A stretch of DNA of 64,000 nt from Ilumatobacteraceae bacterium (GCA_033344875.1 JAWPMO010000001.1:4737595-4801594); one strand, 5' to 3'; numbered from the stretch's first letter, positions 52,249 to 62,493 are shown. Notes: generated from the sequence alone by a model not told the origin. Translations and numbers: made by a program.

Positions 52249-55200
52249 CTATTCGACGATGACGAGTTCGCTCGCGCTGCGGCCGAACACCTCGGGGGAG
52301 TAGATCTCCTCGGCGCGGGTCGGCGGTACGACGAAGGAACCGGGCGTGGTGGCCCTCGCGATGTAGGAGTACTCGTAGGTGCCACCCGGGAGGTAGCTGG
52401 CGAACGCCTCGGCGCGGTCGTCGCGCAGGTTCTGGTGCTCGTACCAGTTCCAGCCCCAGAACCAGGAGCTCTCGAAGGTCGCCTCGTCGGCGTCGCCGTC
52501 GCCTGGCGGCGGGGTGGTCTGCGACACGCCGAGGGCCGGGTTGACCGGTTCGAGACCGGCGGGGAGGGGGTCGATCAGCGCGACGTGGGTGCGTCGCGCA
52601 TCCGCGACCATGGTCAGCTCGACCCTGACCTTGGCGCCGGCACGGATCGTCCAGGAACCGTCGGCGTTCCGCCGGACGTCGTCGGGATCGTCGATCGCCT
52701 GATACTCGCGCTCGACGACGAAGCCCTCGTCGCGTGCGTCGAGCTGGAGGTCGCTCGGGGCGTACCGGAGCCCGAGGCGGTAGTAGAGGCGCCCGTCGCC
52801 CTCCTTCGAGAGCACGATGTCGGTGTCGCCGGCGTTGATCACCTGGGGCATCGGCACGAGCGTGTTGACCCGATCGGTCGTCCGGCCGTCGAACGTCGCC
52901 TCGGCTGCGTAGAGGTCACCGAGCCAGGCGCGGGCGACGAAGTCGGGGGTGACCGACTCGAACGTTCCGAAGTACCGATCGAGCGCGATCAGGATGAAGG
53001 CGTTCTCGTGGGCGTTGTTCCAACGGCCGCGGGTCTGGCCGCCGAGCAGGCCGGCGACGACCTTGGGGATCAGGTCGCTCGTCGGCGCCTCGCTGATCAA
53101 CGCGTCGAGGATGATGCCGTCGGTCTTGCGGTCGCTGTTCGCGATCACGTAGGCGTCCTCGCCGTACGACGTGGCGAAGGTCGCGGCGCCGGCCGTCTCG
53201 ACGGCGGCGTTGCCGAAGCGGCCCTCGATCTCGTCGCGCAGACCGGGGTCGGTGATCGACGGCCACAACCAGGCGACGGCATCGAGCTCCAACTCGTCGC
53301 CGACGCGCTCGTACAGGTTCGTCGCCTTGGTGGTGTCGGTCCGGCCGGCCTCGTCGCGAACGGACAGTGCGTACGAGCTGAGCGAGTTGCGTACCTGCTC
53401 GCCGTAGGTCGACGGGTAGTACTCCTCGATCGAGGCGAGATGGTCGAGTGCCCGGTCGAGCGTGTCGTCCGGCACGGAGAAGCCGGCATCCCGAGCGAGG
53501 ACGAGCGCGTGTGTGGTCTGGATCGACTGCCACGGGATCGACTCGCGGCCGCGCTGCCAGTACGGGAACCCGCCGTCGTCGTTCTGGAGTGCGGCCAGTG
53601 CGTCGACATCGCGGCGAACCGCGGCGTTCAGCTCGGCCGTGCTCGGCAGGCCGGCCGCGTCGAACGCGTCGAGGACGTCGCGCAGGGCGGCGATGGCCAT
53701 GATGCGAGAGGCGAGACCGTCGGACGAGGCATAGCGGTACTCGGTGAGGTAGATGACGGCATCGGTCAGCGCCTGGAGCGCCGTCGACGACGTGTTGATC
53801 TCGAGCCCGCCGAACTGGGGGAAGACGCCGGTCGGCGCGATCGTCGGCTGGGCGATCGCTCCGTCGTCGATCACCCCGTAGGTGGCGAAGGCCTCGGCGG
53901 TCGCCGGGGTGTACACCGGCAGTTCGATCGCAGCGGCGTCGCTGAACTCGCCGCTGACGGCAACGACTCGGAACCGGGCGGTGCCGACCGCGTCGGTCGT
54001 CGCCGGGAATCTGACCTCGATCCGGTCGTCGGCGGGCACGGTGACCCGCAGGCCGGCCGGTCCGGTCAGCTTCAGGTTGGCCGTTTCGATCGCGACCTCG
54101 ACCTCGATCGGCTCGCGGGTCTGGTTCTGGAGCACGACCGGCAGTTCGAACTCGTCACCGAAGTTGAGGAATCGGGGCGCCGACGGGCGCACCTGGAGCG
54201 GGAGGCGGGCCGTGATGGTGGACTCGCCCTTGCCGAATCGGTCGGCACCGTCGATCGCGACGGCCATGACCCGGTAGCGCGTGAGGCTGTCGGGCAGGGG
54301 GACATCGACGGTGACCTCGCCGTTGCCGTCGGTCGACTCGGCCGGCGCGTACACGGCCAAGGCGTCGAAGTCCTCGCGCACGTCGATCTGCTGGCCGGCG
54401 CCGGCGTTACCGCCGCCGTCGTCGCTGTCGTCGGCCGACTCCTCTGCCATGTCGTCGCCGCCGTCGGCGGCTCCCGCGGTCGGTGCGGCGTCGGCGCGAT
54501 CGCCGGCTTCGCCGGTGACGAGGTCGGCGCGGGTCAGCAGGATGCTCGATCGCATGTACGTGCTGTTCACCTGTGACCACACGTCGCGGTAGAACACGTC
54601 GAGCGGGTCGGCCAGGTCGTAGCCGGTGAGGGAGAGCACGGCTTCGTCGACGACCACGATCGCCACGTCGGCGCCCGAGACGGCCGTGCCGTCGGCGTCG
54701 GTCACCGCGACCGTGACCGAGGTGTCCTGGCCCGGTTCGAGTTCGGTGTCGGCCGGCGTCGCGACCACGTCGAGCGCGCGGGTGACCGGCGGGATCGAGA
54801 GGCCGATGCGCCCGGTGGCGAACGCGGCCTGCTCGGGGAGGTCGGGTTGGGCGACCCCGTCGTCGTCGACCCGGGTGCTCGCTCCCACCATGTCGATCTG
54901 GATCTCGACGTTCGGGACGAACGCGTCGTCGATCGGGATCTCGAGCACGGCACTGCCGTCCTCGGCCTCGAACGACTCGGTCGAGACGATCCCGCCCCGG
55001 GCGATCGTCACGATGCCGGACGCCGGAGCGAACGGTGCCTGCACCAGGAGTTCGGCGGTCGCGCCGGGCTCGTAGGTCTCCTGGTCGGGGACGATCGTGA
55101 CCGTGCCCTGTTCGAGACCGCGCACCGGACGGCCGGTCGATCCGCTGACCCACTGCGTGAGCTGTGTGCGGTTGGTGTGGCCCTCGTCGTCGACGACGAG

Positions 55201-58200
55201 GGCGGTGATGCGGTAGGTGCCGCCGACGTCGGTCGCGAACTCACACCGCATCGCCGTGTCGGTGGCATCACCCGTCGAGGTGAAGACGCACGTCTGCTCG
55301 TCGGCGAGTTGTTCGGTCCATTCGCCGTCGACGAGGACCCATTCGAGTCGGCCGGCCGTGACCGTGACATCGCGGCCGGGCACGGTGCCTCCGTCGACGT
55401 CGGTGACCACCCCGTCGATGCGGATCGGCGTGCCCTGGCGAACGAACGCGCGGTCGCTGCGGAGACCGACGTAGTACTCGGCCGGGTGGACCAGCAAGTC
55501 GGTACGCGACGACCAGGCCTGACGGTTCACGTCGAAGACGGTCGCCTCGGCCGTGACCGTGGTGGGCAGATCCACGTCGGGTCCGTCGAAGTCGATCTGG
55601 AGGTAGTGGGAACCGCCGGCGTCGGTCGATCCGGAGAACTCCTCGTACTCGACCGGCGTCCCTGGCCAGCAGTCGAAACAACCATCGGACGCGACGTCGC
55701 CGTCGCCGGAACGGCTGTCGGCCCACCACCATGGGACCCAGACACCGAACACGTACTGATCCCACTCGGGCGGACGGTACGTGGTCTCCCGTTTCGACAC
55801 GAGCCAGTCGACGTCGGCGTCGGGCAGCGGTCCGCCGGAGAAGTACTCGGCGTCGACCCGGACGGTGGCGGGCCGTCCGACGTAGAACGGGCCTTCGGAC
55901 TCGTTGCCGGCGGTGACCTCGAACTCGGGTCGACGGAACTCCTGGACGGAGAACGAGTGGCCGCTCGAGGCGTTTTCGGCGTCGACACCCGTCGCGCGGA
56001 ACTCGACCCATGCCTGACCGAGGTTGGCGCCCTCGGGGAGATCGATCGAGAGGTTGAACCCGCCGAGCGCGTTCAGGTCGACGGTCCCGCTCGCGAGTTC
56101 GTTGCCCTGCGCGTCCCAGGCGTCGTAGCGAACCGTCACGTCGCCGTCGTAGAGGGCGAGCTGGGCGTCGGCCGACCAGGCGAACTTGCGGAGCCAGCCC
56201 GTGAGACGGACCGTCTCGCCCGGCCGGTAGATGCCGCGGTCGTCGAACACGTACCAGCGGCCCTCGTCGCTGCGCTCGTTCGCCGTCCAGCCGTCGTACC
56301 AGTCGGCGGGCAGGAACGCGGTGCCCTGCCCCGTGCTGGCCCACAACCCGACGATGCCGTTGTCGCCGAGGTCGAGTTCGACGAGGCCCTCGCCGTCGGT
56401 GGTGGCGACCCGGCCGTCGCCGATCAGTTCGACCGGTACCCCATCGAGCGGCTCACCGGTGGCGAGGTCGGTCGTCCAGATCACCAGCTGTTCGTGGTCG
56501 TAGAAGGCGTCGATGCCGACCGTGGTCGATTGCACCCAGGCGACCGTCGGACGGTTGCGCCAGTAGTCGTCGTCGTTGCGTGAGAACTCCCGCGTCGGGT
56601 CGATGCGGACGACGATCTGCGAGTCGACCTGGTCGAAGGCGCTCGACAGATCGATCGACGTCTCGACGTACTGGTCCTCAGAGGCGTCGATCTCGACCAC
56701 GTCGTCCATGACGACCGGCCACTCCGGCTCGTCGGCCGCCTCGTCGGACCACATGCGTTCGAGGTAGGTCCGGAAGGCGGCGAGGTCCGTCGGGGACACC
56801 GCCCAGGCCCGGACGCGAACGGCGTCGTGGTTGACGGTGGAGATGCTGACCTGCGGGCGTTCTGCGGTGGGGTCGGTCGTGATCCACTCGCGCGGGAGGC
56901 CCAGCAGGGCCGGTCGCGCGGAGCCGACCCGGAAGTCGACGGTGGTGTCGGTGCCCAGGGTCTGGCCGAACACGTCGGTGAGGTCTGCGTCGAGTGTGAC
57001 CTGATACGTGGTGCGGCCCCGGGTGGCGCCGGAGAGCTCGATGACGTTGCCGTACACGTTGATCGTCAGTTGCTCGATCGCCGGTTCGACGTCGACGAGG
57101 TCGGCGGCGAACAGCTGGGCGTCGAGCGCGTTGCTGAACTCGATCACCAGCGGCGTACCCGGTTCGCAGCCGTCGCCGTAGCCGCAGTCGGTCCGCTCGA
57201 CACGGAGGGAACCGAAGGTGCGACCTCGATAGGTCGCGGCGAGGCTGCTGGTGCGGTCGCCCTCGGCGGACGGTGTACCCGGACCGATCGTCACGGTGAA
57301 CGCGGTGTCGGCGGGCAGTTCGGAGACGGGTCGGAATGCGACCGCCCGCGCCTCCAGCGCCTGATCGACGGCGGACCGGGCGTTCCGGTCGGCTTCGATC
57401 TCGTCGTCGGTCGCGAGTCGGACCGCCCTCGTGGTGCCGTCGGCCTCGAGGGAGATGGTGGAGAGTACGGCGGCGGCGTCGACCCGCTGGTCGAAGACGG
57501 CGACGAACACCGGCTGCAACGAGGTGGTCTCGGTGTCGCCGACGAACGACTCGACGGTCGGGGCCGGGGTCGCGAACGTCCAGCTCACCGTCTCCGCCAG
57601 TCGACCGCCGGTCTGGGAGGTCGTGCCGGCGGGCACCGTGACCTCGTACACGGTGGCGGCAGGCAGACGGTCGATCTCGCCGGGCTCGACCTCGAACCGG
57701 AGCGTGCGCGTGCCGATCCAGCGCCACCGACCATCGATCGCCGGCGAGACCTCGACGGGTACGTCGGCATCATCGAGCTGGTCGAGCGTCGCGATCGGGA
57801 CCATGGGCTGATCGAACGTGACGCTCAGGAACGGGGCGAGGTCGACCTCGCCCTCGGGCTGGTACCTCACGACCTCGAGCGGGCCCTCGGCCGGTGGGGG
57901 CGCAGCGTCGTCGCCGGTCGGCGGGAACACCCCGTCGATCGTCTCGCCGACCAGCGGCGGTGGCAGGGTCTGCGCCGGCAGGTTGAACTCGTCGCGGTCG
58001 GCGTCGGGCACATCCCAGGGCGGCAGTCGGTCGAGCAGTTCCCGAACGGCCTGTTGGCCGAGTGGGGTGCCGTCGACCACGTCGACCGTGGTGGGGGTGT
58101 CGTCGGCCGGCGAACCCTCGCTCAGGCGGAGGCCGAGCTGGGCGATCGACGCGTCGGCGTCGGCGCCGTCGACGTTGACGCGAGGACCGGCCGGTTCGGT

Positions 58201-58326
58201 CGACGTCGGAACGGTGGTGATCGGCGATTCGGCATCGTCGTCGTCGCCGCCGAACCAGCAACCCGTCAGCGCGAGCGCCAGCGCGACGACGGTCGTCACC
58301 GTCCTTTTCGTCGTCCCGCTCACCAT
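52249..58326 (-). CDS. Alpha-2-macroglobulin family lipoprotein without thioester (2025 aa)
   Basis: Giant cell-envelope protein of the bacterial alpha-2-macroglobulin (YfaS-like) class, thought to trap proteases or support the envelope. Signal with VVALALALTGC lipobox (Cys about residue 22) and an acidic DDDD tether. MG-type domains include YDGWTANERSDEGRWYVFDDRGIYRPGETVRLTG broken into MG1/MG2 parts, the A2M bait-like and A2M domains (DEAVLSLTGYDLADP), an Asp-rich linker near residue 1300, then the alpha-toroid. Where thioester homologues have CxEQ, this one reads YRYASSDGLASR near residue 1530. ATG at 58326. Monocistronic. Confidence 0.92.
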   Translation of the reverse strand: MVSGTTKRTVTTVVALALALTGCWFGGDDDDAESPITTVPTSTEPAGPRVNVDGADADASIAQLGLRLSEGSPADDTPTTVDVVDGTPLGQQAVRELLDRLPPWDVPDADRDEFNLPAQTLPPPLVGETIDGVFPPTGDDAAPPPAEGPLEVVRYQPEGEVDLAPFLSVTFDQPMVPIATLDQLDDADVPVEVSPAIDGRWRWIGTRTLRFEVEPGEIDRLPAATVYEVTVPAGTTSQTGGRLAETVSWTFATPAPTVESFVGDTETTSLQPVFVAVFDQRVDAAAVLSTISLEADGTTRAVRLATDDEIEADRNARSAVDQALEARAVAFRPVSELPADTAFTVTIGPGTPSAEGDRTSSLAATYRGRTFGSLRVERTDCGYGDGCEPGTPLVIEFSNALDAQLFAADLVDVEPAIEQLTINVYGNVIELSGATRGRTTYQVTLDADLTDVFGQTLGTDTTVDFRVGSARPALLGLPREWITTDPTAERPQVSISTVNHDAVRVRAWAVSPTDLAAFRTYLERMWSDEAADEPEWPVVMDDVVEIDASEDQYVETSIDLSSAFDQVDSQIVVRIDPTREFSRNDDDYWRNRPTVAWVQSTTVGIDAFYDHEQLVIWTTDLATGEPLDGVPVELIGDGRVATTDGEGLVELDLGDNGIVGLWASTGQGTAFLPADWYDGWTANERSDEGRWYVFDDRGIYRPGETVRLTGWLRKFAWSADAQLALYDGDVTVRYDAWDAQGNELASGTVDLNALGGFNLSIDLPEGANLGQAWVEFRATGVDAENASSGHSFSVQEFRRPEFEVTAGNESEGPFYVGRPATVRVDAEYFSGGPLPDADVDWLVSKRETTYRPPEWDQYVFGVWVPWWWADSRSGDGDVASDGCFDCWPGTPVEYEEFSGSTDAGGSHYLQIDFDGPDVDLPTTVTAEATVFDVNRQAWSSRTDLLVHPAEYYVGLRSDRAFVRQGTPIRIDGVVTDVDGGTVPGRDVTVTAGRLEWVLVDGEWTEQLADEQTCVFTSTGDATDTAMRCEFATDVGGTYRITALVVDDEGHTNRTQLTQWVSGSTGRPVRGLEQGTVTIVPDQETYEPGATAELLVQAPFAPASGIVTIARGGIVSTESFEAEDGSAVLEIPIDDAFVPNVEIQIDMVGASTRVDDDGVAQPDLPEQAAFATGRIGLSIPPVTRALDVVATPADTELEPGQDTSVTVAVTDADGTAVSGADVAIVVVDEAVLSLTGYDLADPLDVFYRDVWSQVNSTYMRSSILLTRADLVTGEAGDRADAAPTAGAADGGDDMAEESADDSDDGGGNAGAGQQIDVREDFDALAVYAPAESTDGNGEVTVDVPLPDSLTRYRVMAVAIDGADRFGKGESTITARLPLQVRPSAPRFLNFGDEFELPVVLQNQTREPIEVEVAIETANLKLTGPAGLRVTVPADDRIEVRFPATTDAVGTARFRVVAVSGEFSDAAAIELPVYTPATAEAFATYGVIDDGAIAQPTIAPTGVFPQFGGLEINTSSTALQALTDAVIYLTEYRYASSDGLASRIMAIAALRDVLDAFDAAGLPSTAELNAAVRRDVDALAALQNDDGGFPYWQRGRESIPWQSIQTTHALVLARDAGFSVPDDTLDRALDHLASIEEYYPSTYGEQVRNSLSSYALSVRDEAGRTDTTKATNLYERVGDELELDAVAWLWPSITDPGLRDEIEGRFGNAAVETAGAATFATSYGEDAYVIANSDRKTDGIILDALISEAPTSDLIPKVVAGLLGGQTRGRWNNAHENAFILIALDRYFGTFESVTPDFVARAWLGDLYAAEATFDGRTTDRVNTLVPMPQVINAGDTDIVLSKEGDGRLYYRLGLRYAPSDLQLDARDEGFVVEREYQAIDDPDDVRRNADGSWTIRAGAKVRVELTMVADARRTHVALIDPLPAGLEPVNPALGVSQTTPPPGDGDADEATFESSWFWGWNWYEHQNLRDDRAEAFASYLPGGTYEYSYIARATTPGSFVVPPTRAEEIYSPEVFGRSASELVIVE

Positions 58327-58424
58327 GTCGCCACCAATCCTCTCCGGGTCAACCTTACGAACTCGTCATCGGTTTGACGTGGCGAGGAGGCGTCTGGTTC
58401 CCCTGATCTGTCGGTGGCGTCGGG

Positions 58425-59396
58425 TCAGACACCCCAGACGATCGGTGTCCACCTGAGGATGTCGACCGGGTCACCGTCCGCGACCTTGGTGCCGATCACC
58501 TCGAAGCGCATCAGCCGGCCCGCGCCGACGTCGGTCTGCTCCACGAGGCGATGGCGGAACTCGATCAGGTCACCCTCGTACGCGGGCCCGATGTGATCAC
58601 ACCCGTCCCAGCCCTGCACGCTCGCCAGCCCGGGGAGCATCCTCGTGAGGGAGGCTTGCGCCAAGCCCTGCACGTGACCGCCGTACACGAGACGACGGCC
58701 GTCGGCCGTCGTCGTGTGGTCGCGATGCACCGCGGCCTGGTTGAACGTCAGCCGGGCCAGCGGCGCTGCGAGGTCGACGTGGTCGCGCAGGGGATCGACT
58801 CGGGTCTCGTCGACCGCCCAGTCGGTCGAGATCGATCCGGCGAGGTCCCAGTCGGGCACACCGTCAGCGAGATCGGCGAGCGGTGTCGGATCGGACGGCC
58901 CCGGAATCGCATCGGCATGACCCGGCTGTCCGGGCCCACGGCCACGCACGAGCGCACACCGTTCGTACTCGACGACCGGCCCGTCGTCGGTCTCCGACGT
59001 GATGCCGAGCCAGACCTTGCCGCGGAACTGGTCGCCCTTCGGTGCCGAGTCCTTGAGACCGAGCACGGTGGTCGTCGTGCGGAGCGTCTGACCGAGCTCG
59101 ACGGGCCGGAGCACTCGAACCGAGCGGTAGTACAGGTTCGCGATCGCCTGACGCGTGGCCATGGTCGTCTGACCGATCGAGTACTGCATCACGAGCGCCG
59201 GGTTGGCCAACCGTCCGGTCGATCCGGAGGCGGCACGGTATGCGGCGGCGTCGGAGGCGAGTGCGTGCTGGTCGCCGGTGATCGCCCGGTAGACCGCGTT
59301 GTCCGCATCGGTCAGTGTGATCGCCGGGAGCGGCGGCAGCGTGGCGCCCACCGTGAAGTCCTCGTAGAGCGGGCCGAGTCGCGAGGTGTCGAACAT
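58425..59396 (-). CDS. MaoC-like dehydratase, double hotdog (323 aa)
   Basis: Hydratase or dehydratase acting on acyl-CoA or acyl-carrier substrates. The N-terminal hotdog starts GPLYEDFTVGATLPPLPAITLTDADN, a FAS1-like MaoC N-domain. The second hotdog has LTFNQAAVHRDH and GGHVQGLAQASLTRML, and ends LRWTPIVWGV. ATG at 59396; a GTG one codon upstream is possible. Divergent from panB with 60 bp between the starts. The conserved D/H dyad of MaoC is present only loosely, so substrate and activity are uncertain. Confidence 0.78.
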   Translation of the reverse strand: MFDTSRLGPLYEDFTVGATLPPLPAITLTDADNAVYRAITGDQHALASDAAAYRAASGSTGRLANPALVMQYSIGQTTMATRQAIANLYYRSVRVLRPVELGQTLRTTTTVLGLKDSAPKGDQFRGKVWLGITSETDDGPVVEYERCALVRGRGPGQPGHADAIPGPSDPTPLADLADGVPDWDLAGSISTDWAVDETRVDPLRDHVDLAAPLARLTFNQAAVHRDHTTTADGRRLVYGGHVQGLAQASLTRMLPGLASVQGWDGCDHIGPAYEGDLIEFRHRLVEQTDVGAGRLMRFEVIGTKVADGDPVDILRWTPIVWGV

Positions 59397-59456
59397 CACG
59401 CCATCGTGGCATTCGCGAGTGGCCGCGGCCCACCTCGCGCGGCCTACGGTGGACAT

Positions 59457-60311
59457 GTGAGCGACGAACAGCGACCCTACGGCGGCGGTGCCGACAGCAA
59501 CCCCGCCTTGAAACGAGTTCGGACCCGTCATTTTCAACGTGCCAAGGAACAGGGCATCAAGATCACCGGCCTGACGAGCTACGACTTCCTGTCGGCGGCG
59601 ATCTTCGACGAGGCGGGGATCGACTTCCTGCTGGTCGGCGACTCCGCCGGCAACACCGTGTTCGGGTACGACACCACGATCCCGGTCACACTCGACGAAC
59701 TGATTCCGTTGACCCGAGCGGTCGTCCGCGGTGCGAGCCGGGCGTTCGTGATCGCCGACATGCCGTTCGGTTCGTACGAGAACGGGCCCGACGAGGCGCT
59801 CGCCACGGCGATCCGTTTCATGAAGGAGACCGGATCGCACGCGGTCAAGCTCGAAGGTGGCGTCCGCAGCGCCAAGCAGATCAAGCGGGTGGTCCGGGCC
59901 GGTATCCCGGTGATGGGCCACATCGGCTTCACCCCGCAGAGTGAGCACGGCCTCGGTGGGCACATCATCCAGGGGCGCGGTGACGACGGCGCCGAGCAGT
60001 TGCTGGCCGATGCCCATGCGGTCGAGGACGCCGGCGCGTTCGCGGTGGTCCTCGAGATGGTGCCGTCGGCGATCGCCGGACAGGTCACCCAAGAACTCGC
60101 GATCCCCACGATCTCCGTCGGTGCCGGCCCCGAGTGCGACGGACAGCTGTTGGTCTGGAGCGACTGGGCCGGGTTCACCCGCGGCCGGATCCCGCGGTTC
60201 GTGAAGCAGTACGCCCAGATCGCCGACACCCTGCTCGCAGCGGCGCAGGAGTTCCGCGCCGACGTCGAGTCGGGCGTCTACCCGGCGCTCGAGCACGAGT
60301 ACGGCGAGTAG
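59457..60311 (+). CDS. panB: 3-methyl-2-oxobutanoate hydroxymethyltransferase (284 aa)
   Basis: First step of pantothenate synthesis: transfers a hydroxymethyl group from methylenetetrahydrofolate to 2-oxoisovalerate, giving ketopantoate. Typical motifs are ITGLTSYDFLSAAIFDEAGIDFLLVGDSAGN, FVIADMPFGSYE, VKLEGG, MGHIGFTPQS and LVLEMVPSAIA-like VLEMVPSAIAGQVT. Octameric cytoplasmic enzyme in relatives. GTG at 59457 overlaps an out-of-frame ATG; a short N-terminal extension precedes the conserved part. Followed three bases later by trmB. Confidence 0.97.
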   Translation: MSDEQRPYGGGADSNPALKRVRTRHFQRAKEQGIKITGLTSYDFLSAAIFDEAGIDFLLVGDSAGNTVFGYDTTIPVTLDELIPLTRAVVRGASRAFVIADMPFGSYENGPDEALATAIRFMKETGSHAVKLEGGVRSAKQIKRVVRAGIPVMGHIGFTPQSEHGLGGHIIQGRGDDGAEQLLADAHAVEDAGAFAVVLEMVPSAIAGQVTQELAIPTISVGAGPECDGQLLVWSDWAGFTRGRIPRFVKQYAQIADTLLAAAQEFRADVESGVYPALEHEYGE

Positions 60312-60314
60312 CCG

Positions 60315-60986
60315 GTGGGGTCGGACCCGCGACCGGCCCACCGAGTCCGGACCTTCAAGCCCCGTCGCCGTCAGCTGACGCCGGCACGGGCTGAACTGTT
60401 CGAACGGTTGCGACCGTCGCTCTGCCTCGACGTCGAGGGCGAGCGGTTCGATCCGATCGTCGAGTTCGGGCGAGCGGCACCACTGATCCTCGACATCGGG
60501 ATCGGCCACGGCGATTCGGTGACGACGGCGGCCGCCGCCGAACCCGACACCGATGTCATCGGTGTCGATGTGCACACACCCGGCATCGCGTCGACGTTGG
60601 CTCGGATCGAGTCGATGCGGCTCGACAACGTCCGGCTCGTGCACGGTGACGCGCTCCAGTTCGCCGAGCGGCTCGCGCCCGCCTCGCTCGACGGGATCCG
60701 GATCTACTTCCCCGACCCGTGGCACAAGGCGCGTCACCGGAACCGTCGGTTGGCGAGCGGGCCGAACTTCGACCTGTTCGGTGCGCTGCTCGCGTCCGGC
60801 GGCACCGTGCACATCGCAACCGACATCGTCGACTACGCCCTGCAGGTCCAGCGCCTGATGGAGGTCCGAGACGACTTCGTCGGCGGTGTGGTCGATCGGC
60901 CGGTGTGGCGTCCCGAGACGCGCTACGAGCGCAAGGGCCTCGCTGCCGGCCGAGCGGTCACCGACCTGATCTACCGTCGACGGTGA
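60315..60986 (+). CDS. trmB: tRNA (guanine-N7)-methyltransferase (223 aa)
   Basis: SAM-dependent enzyme making m7G46 in tRNA. SAM-binding ILDIGIGHGDSVTTAAAAEPDTDVIGVDVH and the diagnostic IYFPDPWHKARHRNRRL are present, as is TDIVDYALQ. C-terminus carries RYERKGLAAGRAVTDL, matching the family's T-x-Y/F-E end. GTG at 60315, three bases after the panB stop, so likely co-transcribed. Confidence 0.96.
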   Translation: MGSDPRPAHRVRTFKPRRRQLTPARAELFERLRPSLCLDVEGERFDPIVEFGRAAPLILDIGIGHGDSVTTAAAAEPDTDVIGVDVHTPGIASTLARIESMRLDNVRLVHGDALQFAERLAPASLDGIRIYFPDPWHKARHRNRRLASGPNFDLFGALLASGGTVHIATDIVDYALQVQRLMEVRDDFVGGVVDRPVWRPETRYERKGLAAGRAVTDLIYRRR

Positions 60987-61011
60987 AGCCGGTGCGGGTA
61001 CGGTTCTGCAC

Positions 61012-61638
61012 ATGTCGGTACCCGGATCGGTCGCAGCGCGCCGCCGCCCGCGACCGCTGCTGTCGCAGCGGGCCGAGGCCGAACTCGGGCCTCGCCACCG
61101 CGAGGTGCTCGACGACCTCGAGTCGCTGTTCTTGCGTGACGGGTTCTCCGGGTTCAGCGTCCGCGAGTTGGCGGCGCACGTCGGCTGTTCGCGACGGACC
61201 CTGTACGAGGTCGCCCCGTCGAAGGACGAGCTGGTCCTCATCGTGCTCGACCGGTTCCTGCATCGCGTCGGGCGTGATGCCCTCGATGCGATCGACACGA
61301 CTCGGTCGTATGCGGATCAGATCACCGCGTACTTCCTCGGCGGGGTCGAGCTGCAGCGCCTCACCCACGTGTTCGGCGAGGACCTCGCCGACGAGGCCGC
61401 CGCCCGACGGCTGTTCGATCGCCACTACGGGTTCGTGATGGCGGTGACGGAGCAGCTCGTCGCCGACGGTGTGGCCGCAGGGGAGTTCCGCCCGGTCGAG
61501 CCGGCGGTCGTCGCGGGCGTCCTCGCCGGGACCGGCATGTTCTTCCACCAGCCCGACGTCCAGAGCGACAGCGGCCTCGACCTGCAGCACGCGATCGACG
61601 GCGCCCTCGAACTCGTCGTCCGCTCCATCCGAGCCTGA
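61012..61638 (+). CDS. TetR/AcrR-family transcriptional regulator (208 aa)
   Basis: One-component repressor. N-terminal helix-turn-helix at about residues 30-75: LDDLESLFLRDGFSGFSVRELAAHVGCSRRTLYEVAPSKDEL in parts. The C-terminal ligand domain is helical and ends VVRSIRA. ATG at 61012, 25 bp after trmB. Followed 42 bp on by the thioesterase gene, a possible target. Cognate ligand unknown. Confidence 0.93.
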   Translation: MSVPGSVAARRRPRPLLSQRAEAELGPRHREVLDDLESLFLRDGFSGFSVRELAAHVGCSRRTLYEVAPSKDELVLIVLDRFLHRVGRDALDAIDTTRSYADQITAYFLGGVELQRLTHVFGEDLADEAAARRLFDRHYGFVMAVTEQLVADGVAAGEFRPVEPAVVAGVLAGTGMFFHQPDVQSDSGLDLQHAIDGALELVVRSIRA

Positions 61639-61680
61639 CGATCACCGTTCGCGAACGGGCGCGCCTGGCACGATGCGGGG

Positions 61681-62493
61681 ATGGGGGACTTCGTGCTCGA
61701 GACCGCGGTGACGCCGGAGGGCGACGGCGTCTGGGCGACCGAGCTGTCGACCGACTGGAACATCGGCGACAGCGCCAATGGCGGGTACGCCCTCTCGCCG
61801 GTGCTCCGAGCGGCCCGCGAGATCGGCGGGCACCCTGACCCCATCTCGGTCACCACGCATTTCCTCCGGCCGGTGCAGGGTGGGGGAGTCGGACGTGTCG
61901 AGGCGAGCCTCGTGCGGGCCGGCCGGAGCGTGTCGGTCGCCACGGGCAGGCTCCACCAGGCCGGTCGGGACCGTCTGGTCGTCAACGCCGTCTTCGGTGA
62001 TCTCGAGGGGCCGGCCGATGCCGACGGCGACGAGGGTGCCCCCACGATCGAGGTGGGGCCGCCGGCGATCCCACCGCCCGAACGCTGCGTCGACCGCACC
62101 GAGCTGCTGCAGGGCGTCGAGTTGCCGATCGCGAGTCGCGTCGACGTGCGGATCGCACCGGAGCGAGCGATCGCCGGCGCATCCGCCGATGCGGTCATGG
62201 AGGGGTGGATCCGCCTGGCGGACGGATCGCCGCCGTCGACGATGACACTGCCGCTCTTCTCCGATGCGTTCCCGCCGTCGCTGTTCGCGAAGTTCGGTCG
62301 CGTGGGCTGGGTGCCGACGATCGAGCTGACCGTCCATGCCCGCCGTCGCCCCGCAGCGGGGTGGTGTCAGGCGAGGTTCGAGTGCGACGATCTCATCGAC
62401 GGCCGCATGGTCGAGACCGGCACGCTCTGGGACTCGACCGGTCGCGTGATCGCTCGCTCGCGACAGCTCGGGTTGCTGCTGACCGGCGGTTGA
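61681..62493 (+). CDS. Acyl-CoA thioesterase-like double-hotdog protein (270 aa)
   Basis: Resembles TesB-like/TE_II thioesterases. First hotdog: STDWNIGDSANGGYALSPVLRAA and ISVTTHFLRPVQGG; second hotdog: PLFSDAFPPSLFAKFG and TLWDSTGRVIARSRQLGLL. The GG in NGGY and the Asp and Thr/Gln region are typical. ATG at 61681. Convergent with nitronate monooxygenase, seven bases apart. Confidence 0.85.
   Translation: MGDFVLETAVTPEGDGVWATELSTDWNIGDSANGGYALSPVLRAAREIGGHPDPISVTTHFLRPVQGGGVGRVEASLVRAGRSVSVATGRLHQAGRDRLVVNAVFGDLEGPADADGDEGAPTIEVGPPAIPPPERCVDRTELLQGVELPIASRVDVRIAPERAIAGASADAVMEGWIRLADGSPPSTMTLPLFSDAFPPSLFAKFGRVGWVPTIELTVHARRRPAAGWCQARFECDDLIDGRMVETGTLWDSTGRVIARSRQLGLLLTGG

Noticed and set aside
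51934-54576. 880-residue frame antisense to the alpha-2-macroglobulin gene
   Set aside because: No domain; Val/Gly/Arg-rich mirror of a strongly supported coding sequence.
58551-59456. N-terminal extension of panB
   Set aside because: It is antisense to the MaoC-like gene and not part of the PanB family.
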